Below are positions 8,958 through 18,617 of a DNA stretch of 56,523 bases, one piece after another. Under the pieces are notes generated by a model. It was not told where the DNA came from. It worked only from the letters and a program-made list of their open reading frames with translations, and made no database searches. The stretch covers positions 1 to 56,523 of the forward strand of contig JAHDEJ010000034.1 in NCBI GenBank assembly GCA_020628865.1, given 5' to 3'. Each line of letters begins with the position of its first letter. Position 1 is the first letter of the stretch. The translations under genes were made by a program, and so were the position numbers. This DNA comes from Acidimicrobiales bacterium (GTDB lineage: Bacteria > Actinomycetota > Acidimicrobiia > Acidimicrobiales > SHLQ01).

Positions 8958-10316
8958 ATGAGGCGTCGCATCTACGGGATCGAGAACGAGTACGGCGTCA
9001 CCTGCACGCTCGAAGGCCAGCGGAGGCTCTCACCCGACGAGGTGGCCCGCTACCTGTTCCGCCGCGTGGTCTCCTGGGGCCGAAGCAGCAACGTGTTTCT
9101 GGCAAACGGCGCCCGCCTCTACCTCGATGTCGGATCACATCCGGAGTACGCCACGCCCGAGTGCGACAACGTCTACGACGCCGTCGTGCACGACAAGGCG
9201 GGCGAGCGCATCCTGGAGCAGCTGCTCATCGGTGCCGAGCAGCGGCTGATCGAAGAGGGCATCCGCGGCGACATCTACCTGTTCAAGAACAACACCGATT
9301 CGGCCGGCAACTCCTATGGCTGCCACGAGAACTACCTGACGAGCCGACGCGACGACTTCGGCTCGTACTCCGAGGTCCTCATCCCGTTCCTCGTTTCGCG
9401 CCAGATCTACGCCGGCGCCGGCAAGGTGCTCCAGACGGCCCGCGGTGCCATGTACTGCATCAGCCAGCGGGCCGAGCACATCTGGGAAGGCGTGTCGAGC
9501 GCAACCACCCGCTCCCGCCCCATCATCAACACCCGGGACGAACCGCACGCCGACGCCGAGCGCTACCGCCGCCTCCACGTGATCGTCGGCGATTCCAACA
9601 TGAGCGAGTACACGACCTTCCTGAAGGTCGGTGCGGCGTCGCTGATGCTCCGAATGCTCGAGGAACCGAACGTCGTCCTGCGAGACATGACGCTGGAGAA
9701 CCCGATCCGGGCGATCCGAGAGATCAGCCACGACACCACGTGTCGTCGTCGGGTGCGGCTTGCGAACGGACGCGAAGCGTCGGCGTTGGAGATCCAGAGC
9801 GAGTACTTCGAGCGGGCGGTTCGGTTCGCCGAGCACCACGAACTCGACCCGCTCGAGAAGCAGGCGCTCCAGATGTGGGAGCACTGTCTCACCGGCCTCG
9901 AGAAGGACCCGCTGAGCCTGGACCGGGAAGTCGACTGGGTCATCAAGCACAAGCTGATCGAGTCCTACCGCGAGCGTCACGACCTTTCGCTGGCAGATCC
10001 ACGCGTCGCCCTCGTCGATCTGCAGTATCACGACATCCACCGTCAACGAAGCCTCTTCTATCGCATGCAGCGCAAGGGCCTCGTCGAGCGCATCTGCGAC
10101 GACCACGACATCGGTCAGGCGGTCGAGAATCCGCCGCAGACCACCCGGGCCCGCCTCCGTGGCGAGTTCATCCGTCGGGCCAAGGAACGTCGTCGGGATT
10201 TCACGGTCGACTGGGTGCACCTGAAGCTCAACGATCAGGCCCAGCGCACCGTTTTGTGCAAGGACCCCTTCCGCAGCCACGACGAACGAGTCGACAAGCT
10301 CATCGCATCGCTCTAG
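8958..10316 (+). CDS. pafA: Pup-protein ligase
   Basis: Joins the C-terminal Glu of deamidated Pup to substrate lysines using ATP. The 452-residue protein starts [14 protein letters not shown] and shares the Dop/PafA motifs [16 protein letters not shown] and [14 protein letters not shown], but it is shorter than Dop and lacks its N-terminal insertion. The start is ATG 8958, just after a -10-like TACGGT. The longer in-frame GTG at 8937 would put the promoter inside the gene. It is followed by the pafBC regulators. Confidence 0.95.
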   Translation: MRRRIYGIENEYGVTCTLEGQRRLSPDEVARYLFRRVVSWGRSSNVFLANGARLYLDVGSHPEYATPECDNVYDAVVHDKAGERILEQLLIGAEQRLIEEGIRGDIYLFKNNTDSAGNSYGCHENYLTSRRDDFGSYSEVLIPFLVSRQIYAGAGKVLQTARGAMYCISQRAEHIWEGVSSATTRSRPIINTRDEPHADAERYRRLHVIVGDSNMSEYTTFLKVGAASLMLRMLEEPNVVLRDMTLENPIRAIREISHDTTCRRRVRLANGREASALEIQSEYFERAVRFAEHHELDPLEKQALQMWEHCLTGLEKDPLSLDREVDWVIKHKLIESYRERHDLSLADPRVALVDLQYHDIHRQRSLFYRMQRKGLVERICDDHDIGQAVENPPQTTRARLRGEFIRRAKERRRDFTVDWVHLKLNDQAQRTVLCKDPFRSHDERVDKLIASL

Positions 10317-10343
10317 GTGCATGGCCCGGCCGAGGGCGGTCAG

Positions 10344-10349
10344 TATGCT
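10344..10349 (+). promoter_or_regulatory. Putative -10 element of pafBC
   Basis: TATGCT lies 6 nt before GTG 10356, the preferred pafB start, and predicts a leaderless pafBC transcript. Confidence 0.45.
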
Positions 10350-10355
10350 GCGGCT

Positions 10356-11276
10356 GTGTCGAAACTTGAACGCCTCCTGAAGCTGCTCGCCGTGTTGCTC
10401 GACACGATGATCCCGCTCACGGCCGAGGAGATCCGCGCCAAGATCGGCGGCTACCCCGACGCTCAGGCCTCGTTTCGTCGAGCATTCGAGCGAGACAAGG
10501 ACGACCTCCGCCAGCTGGGCGTGAACGTCCGAGTCGAGTCGGTCCCGGGAACGGATCCGCCCATCGACGGCTATCGCGTGGACGCCGACGAATACGCGGG
10601 CAAGGATCCCGGGCTCGAGGCCGACGAACTGGCTGCGTTGCACCTTGCGGCCGCGCTCGTCCGGTTCGATGCGTCGCCCGATGGGGCCATCCGCAAACTC
10701 GGCGGGGCCGAGGGAGGGGCCGACGCCCCAGAGGCACTCGCCACCGTGCCGTCCTCGGAGGAAGCTGCGCAGCTCTCCACGGCGATCGCCGAGCGACGTT
10801 CCGTCACCTTCACCTACCGCGGGCTGGAGCGGGTGCTCGAGCCATCGCGTCTCAGTTTCAAGCGGGGCCACTGGTACGTCTCGGGATTCGACCGCACCCG
10901 GGAGGCCGCTCGCGTGTTCCGCTTGGACCGGATCGAAGGTGCGTTGACCGCCGGCGCGCCGGACGACTTCGAGCCCGTTGCAGCCCGGGGACCAGAATTG
11001 ACTCGTACGTGGGAACTCGGCGACGAGACGCCGGTGACCGCACGCGTGGCCATCGACGCCGACGAGGCCATCTGGGCCCAGGTGCACCTCTCCGCCGAGG
11101 AAATCGCCGAGACGAGCGAGGACGGCAGCGTGGTCGTGGAAGTCACCGTGCGAAACACGAGCGCGTTCCGCAGCTGGGTCCTCGGCTTCATGGACAACGC
11201 CGAGATTCTGTCACCGCCCGAGCTCCGCACCATGATGCGCGAGTGGCTCGCCGAAGCCGACGGAGCCGTCGCATGA
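10356..11276 (+). CDS. pafB: WYL-domain regulator PafB
   Basis: A 306-residue transcription regulator. It has an N-terminal winged helix (SKLERLLKLLAVLLDTMIPLTAEEIRAKIGGYP) and a C-terminal WYL domain (FKRGHWYVSGFDRTREAARVFRLDRIEG) followed by a WCX-type region. In mycobacteria PafB and PafC form a heterodimer that activates the LexA-independent DNA-damage response. Adjacency to pafA and the overlap with pafC identify it. GTG 10356 is preferred over GTG 10317 because a TATGCT -10 lies between them. It overlaps pafC by ATGA. Confidence 0.9.
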   Translation: MSKLERLLKLLAVLLDTMIPLTAEEIRAKIGGYPDAQASFRRAFERDKDDLRQLGVNVRVESVPGTDPPIDGYRVDADEYAGKDPGLEADELAALHLAAALVRFDASPDGAIRKLGGAEGGADAPEALATVPSSEEAAQLSTAIAERRSVTFTYRGLERVLEPSRLSFKRGHWYVSGFDRTREAARVFRLDRIEGALTAGAPDDFEPVAARGPELTRTWELGDETPVTARVAIDADEAIWAQVHLSAEEIAETSEDGSVVVEVTVRNTSAFRSWVLGFMDNAEILSPPELRTMMREWLAEADGAVA

Positions 11277-12217
11277 GCCGCATCAACGCCACCGACCGCA
11301 TGGCCCGCCTGATCGCTGCGATTCCCTGGATCGTCGCCCAGGACGGCGCACCGCTCGACGAGATCGCCGAACGCTTCGACTACCCGCGCGATCTGTTGCT
11401 CGACGACCTTCAGGACGTCGTGTTCTACGTCGGTGTGCCGCCGTACACGCCGGACACGCTGATCGAGGTACACATCGACGACGACCTCGTGTGGATCAAC
11501 TACGCCGACTGGTTCTCCCGGCCGATGAAGTTGTCCAGCGGCGAAGCCCTGGCATTGCTGACCGCCGGCGAAACCGTGTTGGCGTTCGACCGGCAGGACG
11601 AGGCCGGCGCACTCGCCCGTGGACTCACCAAGCTCCGCCTCGCCACCGGAATCGACGCCGATGCACTCGAAGTGCAGCTCGGGGCCGCCGACGATTCCGT
11701 GCTTCGCGACCTTCGGCAGGCCGTGGCCGACGGCGTTTGTGTCGACATCGTCTACTACTCGTTCGCCCACGACGAGCGCACGGAGCGCCGCATCGAGCCG
11801 TCGCGGTTCTTCCCGGCCGACGGCCACTGGTACGTGGCGGCGTGGTGCCATCGGGCGCAGGGGGAGCGGGTCTTCCGCCTGGACCGCATCGAGCGGCTCA
11901 CCGTCAGCACCGATCCGATCACCCATGCGCTCGAGGTCGATCCGGAGGCACCCTTCTCGATCGAACGTGCGCCCCGTGCGGTGATCCGCATGCCGACCGA
12001 GCAACTCTCCGTCCTCGAACAGAGCCCGCACGACGAGCTCACACCCGTCGACGACTCCACGGTCGAGGTGACGCTGCCCGTGTCCTCGCTGCGCTGGCTC
12101 GAACGCCTTCTGCTGCGTGTCGGAGCAGGCGCCGAGGTCGTTCGCCTCGACCCGGAACTCGGCAGTCTGGATCTGGCTGCAGCCCGGGCTCGGGTGCGCG
12201 ACCGCTACGCGGACTGA
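11273..12217 (+). CDS. pafC: WYL-domain regulator PafC
   Basis: A 314-residue partner of PafB with the same layout: an N-terminal helix-turn-helix region (NATDRMARLIAAIPWIVAQDG), a central region, a WYL domain (FPADGHWYVAAWCHRAQGERVFRLDRIERL) and a C-terminal WCX-like region. The start ATG 11273 overlaps the pafB stop. The pair probably binds damage-response promoters after sensing an unknown ligand. Confidence 0.9.
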   Translation: MSRINATDRMARLIAAIPWIVAQDGAPLDEIAERFDYPRDLLLDDLQDVVFYVGVPPYTPDTLIEVHIDDDLVWINYADWFSRPMKLSSGEALALLTAGETVLAFDRQDEAGALARGLTKLRLATGIDADALEVQLGAADDSVLRDLRQAVADGVCVDIVYYSFAHDERTERRIEPSRFFPADGHWYVAAWCHRAQGERVFRLDRIERLTVSTDPITHALEVDPEAPFSIERAPRAVIRMPTEQLSVLEQSPHDELTPVDDSTVEVTLPVSSLRWLERLLLRVGAGAEVVRLDPELGSLDLAAARARVRDRYAD

Positions 12218-12255
12218 GCCCCTCAGGCATACCTCACAGGGTCCGATTCGTTCGG

Positions 12256-12261
12256 TACGCT
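12256..12261 (+). promoter_or_regulatory. Putative -10 element of lepB
   Basis: TACGCT lies 9 nt before GTG 12271, consistent with a leaderless lepB transcript separate from pafBC. Confidence 0.4.
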
Positions 12262-12270
12262 TGACTTCCT

Positions 12271-13512
12271 GTGGCTGACGCGAACGACCAGATGACCGGC
12301 GCCTCTGCCGACGACTCCGAGTGGATCAAGAGCCTCGTGGCCGAGGCGCTTCTGCGGGCATCTGACGACGAGCCGACGGACGCTGCCCCGCCAACGCCAG
12401 CCGCACCGTCGAACGACGCACCCGCAGCTACCGGAGCCGCCGCTCCAACGAGCGCTCCCGTCGCCCCGGTGCCACCGTCCACCCCGGTCGCGCCAATGGC
12501 CGCTGCCGCGCCGCCGATGGCGCCTGGCAACCCTGCTCCGGCAACGCCTGCGGCAGAACCTGTCGCACCCGCCGCTGAACGCACCGGACCAGTGACAACG
12601 CCGCCCACCGCAGCGCCGGAGTACGTGGCGCCTGCGTCGGCCGCACCGCCGGCCGAAACCGTTCCGCCCACGACACCGTTTTCCACCGGTGCGTCCCCGC
12701 TGGTCGTCGGACGTCGCACGATGGATCCTGACGCGGCTGTGGCCGACTCGATTCCCGGGTTCTCCAACACGTCCACCGGATTGGGCACCGCAACGCTGAG
12801 CGATCCCGAAACGGGTGCGTTCGGAACAGACGGACCGGCCCAGGACGCCGACCCCGTGATGGTCGAAGCCGACGCCACAACCGAGGGGTTTCGCTCGTCC
12901 GACATCCGAACGGTCCTCGAATGGTTAGCCGTCATCGTCTCGGCCCTCGCCGTCGCGCTGCTCATCAAGGCGTTCGTGCTCCAGGCGTTCTGGATTCCAT
13001 CCGAGTCGATGGAGACCACCGTCAACAAGGGCGACCGCATCCTCGTCAACAAGGTCAGCTACCGCCTCCACGAGGTCCGCCGCGGCGACCTCGTCGTCTT
13101 CAAGAAGCTCCCGGGCACGCCGGGCGACACCGAGGACCTGATCAAGCGGGCCATCGCACTGCCCGGCGAGACGATTGAGGTTCGGGCCGACGGACGGATC
13201 TACATCTGGGGTGCGGGGGAGACGGCGGAAGATGCGCTGTTGCTCGAAGAGCCGTACCTCGACCCACAGAACGAGTTTCTTGCCGGCCCGTCCGCCAGCG
13301 ATGCGTTGTCCGTCGACATCTGGGACGAACGCTGCGTCAACCAACCGCGTACACCGGGACGCTGCACCTTGGCCGACGATCAGCTGTTCATGATGGGCGA
13401 CAACCGAAACTCGTCATCGGACAGCCGGTTCTTCGGGCCGATCACCGAAGACCTGATCGTGGGCCGGGCGTTCCTGCGCATCTGGCCGCTGGGCGACATC
13501 AGCTCCCTTTGA
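12271..13512 (+). CDS. lepB: Signal peptidase I
   Basis: Membrane-bound serine protease that removes Sec and Tat signal peptides. The 413-residue protein has a ~210-residue Pro/Ala-rich disordered cytoplasmic extension, one membrane segment (~214-236) and the S26 peptidase domain. The domain has the catalytic Ser246 in WIPSESM, the general-base Lys292 in LIKRAIALPGE and the GDNRNSSSDSRFFGP motif near the C-terminus. Most signal peptidases lack such a long N-terminal tail. Its end overlaps the opposite-strand phosphodiesterase gene by 14 bp. Location near tatBC fits an export function. Confidence 0.95.
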   Translation: MADANDQMTGASADDSEWIKSLVAEALLRASDDEPTDAAPPTPAAPSNDAPAATGAAAPTSAPVAPVPPSTPVAPMAAAAPPMAPGNPAPATPAAEPVAPAAERTGPVTTPPTAAPEYVAPASAAPPAETVPPTTPFSTGASPLVVGRRTMDPDAAVADSIPGFSNTSTGLGTATLSDPETGAFGTDGPAQDADPVMVEADATTEGFRSSDIRTVLEWLAVIVSALAVALLIKAFVLQAFWIPSESMETTVNKGDRILVNKVSYRLHEVRRGDLVVFKKLPGTPGDTEDLIKRAIALPGETIEVRADGRIYIWGAGETAEDALLLEEPYLDPQNEFLAGPSASDALSVDIWDERCVNQPRTPGRCTLADDQLFMMGDNRNSSSDSRFFGPITEDLIVGRAFLRIWPLGDISSL

Positions 13513-14221
13513 TCGCCGATTCGGCGATGGCCTCCATCATCACGTCGGTGTGGTCCGAGTAGACGCCGTCGATACCCATCCGCAGCAGGTTGTCCAGGAT
13601 GCGCCGGTGTTGCGCATCCCAACCGAAGCACAGCCGCTCGAACCGATGGAACAGCGTGACCATGCCACCGGTCCATTCCGGCTGACGGAGGTTGACCGCG
13701 TCGATTCCCGCTTCGGCGAGCTGGGCGGCCCGGCGTTCGGGTCCATCCGACATGTGTTTGAGTGCCGTCGAGTCGACGAGCCGCACGTGTTCGTCGATCG
13801 ACCGCCAGTCGGCAAGCTTCTCCCAGTCCGGGTGACAGAGATACAGACGATTTCTCGTCACTGGTGACAGTTCACCTGCCCAGTCCAGCAGTGGGAGCAT
13901 GGCTGCGTCGTCCTTGATGTCGATCGACAGATCGATGCCGTCGGGAACCCGTTCGAGCAGCTCAGGCAGCGTGATCATCGTGTCCGGAAGCTCGCTGCGG
14001 GTGAGCGATGCGATCGGCCGGCGGCGCAAACCGATCGTCCGATCGTGGGTGAGCATCAGCAGACCGTCGGCGCTCAGCCACACGTCCGACTCGATCCCCG
14101 TGGCTCCGAGACGGACCGCCAGATCGAACGCCTCCGGGGTGTTCTCGGGTGCGTGTGCCTTGGCGCCGCGGTGCGCGAAGCCGATTGGTGGGTTCAAACG
14201 GGAGGGAAGCCGGAGCGACAT
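13499..14221 (-). CDS. Glycerophosphodiester phosphodiesterase
   Basis: A 240-residue cytosolic TIM-barrel enzyme of the GDPD family that hydrolyses glycerophosphodiesters to glycerol-3-phosphate and an alcohol. The family motifs are clear: FAHRGAKAHAPENTPEAF (catalytic His and metal-binding Glu), GIESDVWLSADGLLMLTHD (acidic residues and the second His) and LSIDIKDD. No signal peptide is seen. It converges on lepB and is the only minus-strand gene between pafA and the RGG gene, so it interrupts the pafBC-tat-helY order. Confidence 0.9.
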   Translation of the reverse strand: MSLRLPSRLNPPIGFAHRGAKAHAPENTPEAFDLAVRLGATGIESDVWLSADGLLMLTHDRTIGLRRRPIASLTRSELPDTMITLPELLERVPDGIDLSIDIKDDAAMLPLLDWAGELSPVTRNRLYLCHPDWEKLADWRSIDEHVRLVDSTALKHMSDGPERRAAQLAEAGIDAVNLRQPEWTGGMVTLFHRFERLCFGWDAQHRRILDNLLRMGIDGVYSDHTDVMMEAIAESAIKGS

Positions 14222-14403
14222 CCCACCATCATCGCCGATCGGATGCCCAAACCGTTGGTTTTCCGGGGTTTGAGCGGTCGTTGTGACCAGATTGTGTGAG
14301 CGCGACGGCCCACCGCTCCAGAGGTGAAATAGTCCACCCGATCCTCAAGGCAAATCCCACACGGGCCGAATAGTTCCTTGTAAGCAAAGTGGGGTTTTCG
14401 CAC

Positions 14404-14739
14404 ATGGCAACCATTCGAGCAAGCTGTCCAGACTGCGGCGACGTCGAGCTGACCACAGCCGACGTCCGAGTCCGAGTCTGTCTGGACGACGACCGCGGTG
14501 AATACCGATTCACCTGTCCCATCTGTTCGATGGTGGTCGTCAAGCCGGCTGAGCATCGCACGATCGACCTGTTGGTCGCCTCCGGCGTCCAGATGGACAC
14601 GTGGACGCTACCGGCCGAACTGTTCGAGACCCGGAGCGGTCGACAGATCAGTCACGACGACATTCTCGATTTCCATCGCATGCTCAACGACGAGGATGCG
14701 ACTGCTGCGGCCCTTTCGGCCATCAGCAACGGCAGCTGA
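14404..14739 (+). CDS. Small zinc-ribbon protein
   Basis: A 111-residue protein with two CxxC pairs, CPDCGD at residues 8-11 and FTCPICSMVV near residue 40, which should bind one zinc ion. The remainder is mixed helix/strand with no known motif. ATG 14404 is chosen; GTG 14389 in the same frame would add five residues before the first Cys pair. The 182 bp before it contain no other gene. The function is unknown; nucleic-acid or protein binding is typical of such ribbons. Confidence 0.7.
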   Translation: MATIRASCPDCGDVELTTADVRVRVCLDDDRGEYRFTCPICSMVVVKPAEHRTIDLLVASGVQMDTWTLPAELFETRSGRQISHDDILDFHRMLNDEDATAAALSAISNGS

Positions 14740-14815
14740 TTCGGAGCGGGGCGAGGGGCATCGCCCCCGCCCAACTCGCCCCTCCCGGCGAGCCGCCGCC
14801 CCCGGTCACTCGGGG

Positions 14816-14821
14816 TAGACT
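14816..14821 (+). promoter_or_regulatory. Putative -10 element of tatBC-helY
   Basis: TAGACT lies 6 nt before ATG 14828, predicting a leaderless transcript for tatB and the overlapping genes after it. Confidence 0.4.
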
Positions 14822-14827
14822 CACACC

Positions 14828-15313
14828 ATGTTGAACATCGGTGGTGGGGAACTCCTCATCATCTTCTTGGTCGCTCTGGTCGTACTCGGTCCGGGCAAGC
14901 TTCCCGAGGCGGCCCGCCAGGCCGGTCAGGTCATGCGCGAGTTCCGTCGCATCTCCAGCGGGTTCCAGCGAGAGATGCGTCAGGCGATGAACGATCCCGT
15001 CGGCGCAGCCACCAAGTCGGCAACCAAGAGCGTCGAGGCCTCGTCGAAGCCGGTCGAGGCGGTCGCCGCTCCGGTCGATGTGACCGAAGAGGCCGAGCTT
15101 CCCGACATCGAGACGCCGGCCGCCGAGACCTCCTGGTCTGGCGATGATCCGGAAACCCGTCAGGCCCGGGCGGAGAGCATCGCCGCGTCGGCACCGGCGA
15201 CGCCGATCAACCCCGACGCCGATCCGTTCATCTCGAAGGTCTCCGATCCGTTCGCGGCAACTCCCGACGACGGTCCGGACGAAGACGCTGCGGGGCTCCC
15301 GAGCGACCGATGA
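14828..15313 (+). CDS. tatB: Sec-independent (Tat) translocase protein TatB/TatA
   Basis: A 161-residue component of the twin-arginine export system. It has a short N-terminal membrane helix (GELLIIFLVALVVLGPGKLP) with the early Glu seen in TatB, an amphipathic helix (~20-55) and a long acidic, disordered tail. The order tatB-tatC with ATGA overlap and the long tail favour TatB, although many actinobacterial annotations call the gene here TatA. Confidence 0.88.
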   Translation: MLNIGGGELLIIFLVALVVLGPGKLPEAARQAGQVMREFRRISSGFQREMRQAMNDPVGAATKSATKSVEASSKPVEAVAAPVDVTEEAELPDIETPAAETSWSGDDPETRQARAESIAASAPATPINPDADPFISKVSDPFAATPDDGPDEDAAGLPSDR

Positions 15314-16101
15314 CGGAGACCGAAGAACGCCCGCAGGGCGAAATGACGCTGATCGAGCATCTGGAGGAGCTGCGCACCCGCATTCTCCGCGCCGCAATGG
15401 CGATCACCGTGGGCGCAATCGTGTGCTTCATCTTCCGCGGCCAGATCATCGATGCGATCATCGAGCCGTACTGCCAGTCGTTGCCGGAGCGGGACAACGA
15501 CGGCTTCGTGTCGCAGGAGAACTGCCGACTGTTCCAAACGGAGCCGCTCGAAGAGTTCAGCCTCGTCTTCACCATCGCCGCGTACGGCGGATTCATCCTG
15601 GCGATTCCCGTCGTGCTCTGGCAGGTGTGGAAGTTCGTCGTGCCCGGCCTCTACCCACACGAGCGTCGCTGGGCGATCCCGTTCGTCTTCAGCGGCGCAT
15701 CACTGTTCCTGTTCGGCTCGGCGCTTGCCTACTGGAGCATCCCCCGGGCCCTCGACTTCCTGCTCAACTTCGGTGGCGACCGAATCGACAGCCTGCTCAC
15801 TCCGGGGCCCTACATCGCGTTCGTCGTCAAGATGCTCGTCGCCTTCGGCCTCGGGTTTCAGTTCCCGCTCGTCCTGATCTTCCTGCAGCTCGTCGGCGTC
15901 GTGTCCACGCAGGCGCTGAAGTCCGGCCGCCGGTACGCAATCGTCGGCATCGTCGTCCTCGTGGCGATCCTGACGCCGAGCGGTGACCCGATCACGCTGA
16001 TGGTCCTCTCGGTGCCGATGTACATCTTCTACGAGGCTGCGGTCCTGTTCGGCATCATCCGAGCTCGCAAGCAACGCAAGAAGGCCGCCACGGCCGCCTG
16101 A
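15310..16101 (+). CDS. tatC: Sec-independent (Tat) translocase protein TatC
   Basis: The signal-recognising core of the Tat translocase: 263 residues with six membrane helices. The family's cytoplasmic N-terminus (MTLIEHLEELRTRIL) and the conserved Phe/Glu region before helix 2 (EPLEEFSLVFTIAAYGG) are present. It overlaps tatB by ATGA and helY by one base (TGATG). Confidence 0.96.
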   Translation: MTETEERPQGEMTLIEHLEELRTRILRAAMAITVGAIVCFIFRGQIIDAIIEPYCQSLPERDNDGFVSQENCRLFQTEPLEEFSLVFTIAAYGGFILAIPVVLWQVWKFVVPGLYPHERRWAIPFVFSGASLFLFGSALAYWSIPRALDFLLNFGGDRIDSLLTPGPYIAFVVKMLVAFGLGFQFPLVLIFLQLVGVVSTQALKSGRRYAIVGIVVLVAILTPSGDPITLMVLSVPMYIFYEAAVLFGIIRARKQRKKAATAA

Positions 16102-18617
16102 TGGCCGCCACCTTCGACGGGCCGCCGCGCTCCTTCGATCTCGACCGCTTTCAGGTCGATGCCATGGACCACCTCGACGCGGGCCGGTCAGTCGTCGTGT
16201 CGGCGCCCACGGGCAGCGGGAAGACGTGGGTGGCCGAGTATGCGATCGCCCGAGCTGCGTCGCAGGGCCGGCGAGGCCTCTACACCACACCGATCAAGGC
16301 ACTCTCGAATCAGAAGTTCCGCGATCTTCGAGGGTGGATGGGACGCGACAACGTCGGCCTGTTGACCGGCGACAACTCGATCAACGGCGACGCGAGCGCG
16401 GTCGTGATGACCACCGAGGTCCTTCGCAACATGCTCTATTCGCAACCGGAGCGCCTCGACAGCACCGACGTCGTCGTCATGGACGAGGTGCACTACCTCC
16501 AGGACAACTACCGGGGACCGGTCTGGGAGGAGGTCATCATCCACCTGCCGTCCCACATCCGTCTCGTTGCGCTCAGCGCGACCGTTTCGAATGCGGACGA
16601 ACTGGCCGAGTGGATCTCCTCCGTGCACGGGCCCTGTGAGGCCGTCACGGAGACGACCCGACCGGTCCGCCTCCAGAACAACTACCTGATCGGCGAGAAG
16701 AAGAGCGGCCGACTCCACCTGCTTCCCACGCTCCGAAAGGGCCGCAGCAACCCGGAGGGCCGCAAGTACGACCCGCAACGCAGCGGCGGTCGGGACAAGC
16801 GCCGGAACGGGCCGCCCCAGCGCCGGCCCTGGCGCACCCCGCGCCGGCCGGAGGTGATCACCGAACTCCGTCGACGCAATCTCCTTCCCGCCATCACCTT
16901 CATCTTCAGCCGGGCCGGTTGCGAAGACGCCGTCGACGCGGTTCGCACCGCGGGAATCCGTCTGACCGACGATGCGGAGGCCCAACGGATCACCGAGCAC
17001 GTCATGTTGCGCACCGGCCACCTCAGCGAGACGGATCGGGCCGCGCTCCGATGGGACACGTGGCTGGCCGGCCTGCAGGCGGGTGTGGCCGCCCATCACG
17101 CCGGAATCGTGCCGCTCTTCAAGGAGACGGTCGAGGAACTCTTCACCATGGGTCTGCTGCGGGCGGTCTTCGCCACCGAAACGCTGGCGCTTGGCATCAA
17201 CATGCCGGCCCGAACCGTCGTCATCGAGAAGCTCTCGAAGTTCACGGGCGAGCACCACGAGACCCTCTCACCGGGCGACTACACGCAGTTGACGGGGCGG
17301 GCGGGTCGTCGAGGCATCGACGACGAAGGCCACGCCGTCGTGCTCTGGACCCCGTTCACCACGTTCGACGAGGTGTCCGGACTGGCGAAGAGCCGGGCCT
17401 TCGAGCTCCGGTCGGCGTTCCGCCCGACCTACAACATGACGTGCCACCTCGTGGAGCGGTACACGCGCAAGGAGGCCGAGGAGCTGATGAGCCGATCCTT
17501 CGGCCAGTTCCAGGCGAACCGCGCGATCGAGTCCCTGCTCGAACGGCGCGCCGTGCTCGAGAAGCGACTCGGGCAGACGACCGAGGAGGGTCTTGCCAGC
17601 GCCGACCGCACGGAGATCGACGACGCCCTCAGCCGCCTCCGCCCCGGTGACGCCATCGACGTCGGCCGGGTCGTTGCGGTGCTCTCCGTGTCGTGGCGCC
17701 GTCGTGTGGTGAAGGTCGAAGTGCTCGACCGCGACGGCGAACCACACACCCTCGATGCAGACGCGTTGACCGAGCCGCCGCTCGTCGTGAAGTCGCTCCG
17801 GCTGCCGGAGCCGTTCAACCCGCACAGTCGGTCCCACCAACACGACCTGGTGGGCCAGCTCCGCTCGCTCAAGCGCCGAGCCAACCGGACGAAAGCCTCG
17901 GCCCCGACTGCTCCTGAACCGTCGAGTTCGCCGTGGCGCAACGAGGAGACCACCCAGACGCGCCGCGAACTCAAGCGGGTGAACGCTCGCATCGCCCGGC
18001 GCCGCGGCCAGCTGGCCGAGCGATTCGGTTCGGTCGTTGCGCTGCTGACCGAACTCGGCCACATCGACAAATGGACGCTCACCGAGCGGGGGAGCATCCT
18101 CCTCGGTACGTTCCACGAGCTCGACCTCGTGCTCGTCGAGTCGCTGCTCGCCGGCCACCTCGACGATCACGATCCGGCGACGCTCGCCGGTCTGGTGTCC
18201 GCCTTCGTCCACGAACGGCGCCGCAACGACGACCCGCCACCGGAGTGGTACTCGACCCCCGCCGCAGAAGCCTCGATGCGGGGCATCGAGGCGACCCTCG
18301 CTCGGATTCAACGCCTGGAGTCCGCCCACGGTCTTCCCGAAAGCCGAGACATCGACCCGAGCCTGTTCGCCGCCACGCACGGCTGGGCGGCCGGAGGCGG
18401 CCTCGGCGACATCCTGGATGAGGAGGACCTGTCGGGCGGAGACTTCGTTCGTTCGATGAAGCAGGTCCTGGACCTCGTCTCCCAGGTCGCGGTCGTTGCG
18501 CCGAACACCGGCACGCGCCGCGCAGCGGCCGCCGCCGTCGACATGATGCAGCGCGGCATCGTCGACGCTCCGATGGAGGAGGACGACGCCGAGACGGCCG
18601 ACGGAGCGGACGGATGA
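16101..18617 (+). CDS. helY: Ski2/Mtr4-like DEAD/DEAH-box helicase HelY
   Basis: An 838-residue superfamily-2 helicase thought to act in RNA turnover or DNA metabolism. It has Walker A APTGSGKT (35-42), DEVH (129-132), the SAT motif (LSATVSNADE), motif VI QLTGRAGRRGID and a C-terminal helical domain (DSHCT-like). A basic, probably disordered insertion (GRKYDPQRSGGRDKRRNG) follows the first RecA domain. This is the ortholog of mycobacterial HelY, which also follows tatC. It overlaps the next gene by ATGA. Confidence 0.93.
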   Translation: MAATFDGPPRSFDLDRFQVDAMDHLDAGRSVVVSAPTGSGKTWVAEYAIARAASQGRRGLYTTPIKALSNQKFRDLRGWMGRDNVGLLTGDNSINGDASAVVMTTEVLRNMLYSQPERLDSTDVVVMDEVHYLQDNYRGPVWEEVIIHLPSHIRLVALSATVSNADELAEWISSVHGPCEAVTETTRPVRLQNNYLIGEKKSGRLHLLPTLRKGRSNPEGRKYDPQRSGGRDKRRNGPPQRRPWRTPRRPEVITELRRRNLLPAITFIFSRAGCEDAVDAVRTAGIRLTDDAEAQRITEHVMLRTGHLSETDRAALRWDTWLAGLQAGVAAHHAGIVPLFKETVEELFTMGLLRAVFATETLALGINMPARTVVIEKLSKFTGEHHETLSPGDYTQLTGRAGRRGIDDEGHAVVLWTPFTTFDEVSGLAKSRAFELRSAFRPTYNMTCHLVERYTRKEAEELMSRSFGQFQANRAIESLLERRAVLEKRLGQTTEEGLASADRTEIDDALSRLRPGDAIDVGRVVAVLSVSWRRRVVKVEVLDRDGEPHTLDADALTEPPLVVKSLRLPEPFNPHSRSHQHDLVGQLRSLKRRANRTKASAPTAPEPSSSPWRNEETTQTRRELKRVNARIARRRGQLAERFGSVVALLTELGHIDKWTLTERGSILLGTFHELDLVLVESLLAGHLDDHDPATLAGLVSAFVHERRRNDDPPPEWYSTPAAEASMRGIEATLARIQRLESAHGLPESRDIDPSLFAATHGWAAGGGLGDILDEEDLSGGDFVRSMKQVLDLVSQVAVVAPNTGTRRAAAAAVDMMQRGIVDAPMEEDDAETADGADG

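Noticed and set aside
9135-11087. 650-residue minus-strand ORF
   Set aside because: It is antisense to pafA and pafB with no recognisable domain; a high-GC shadow.
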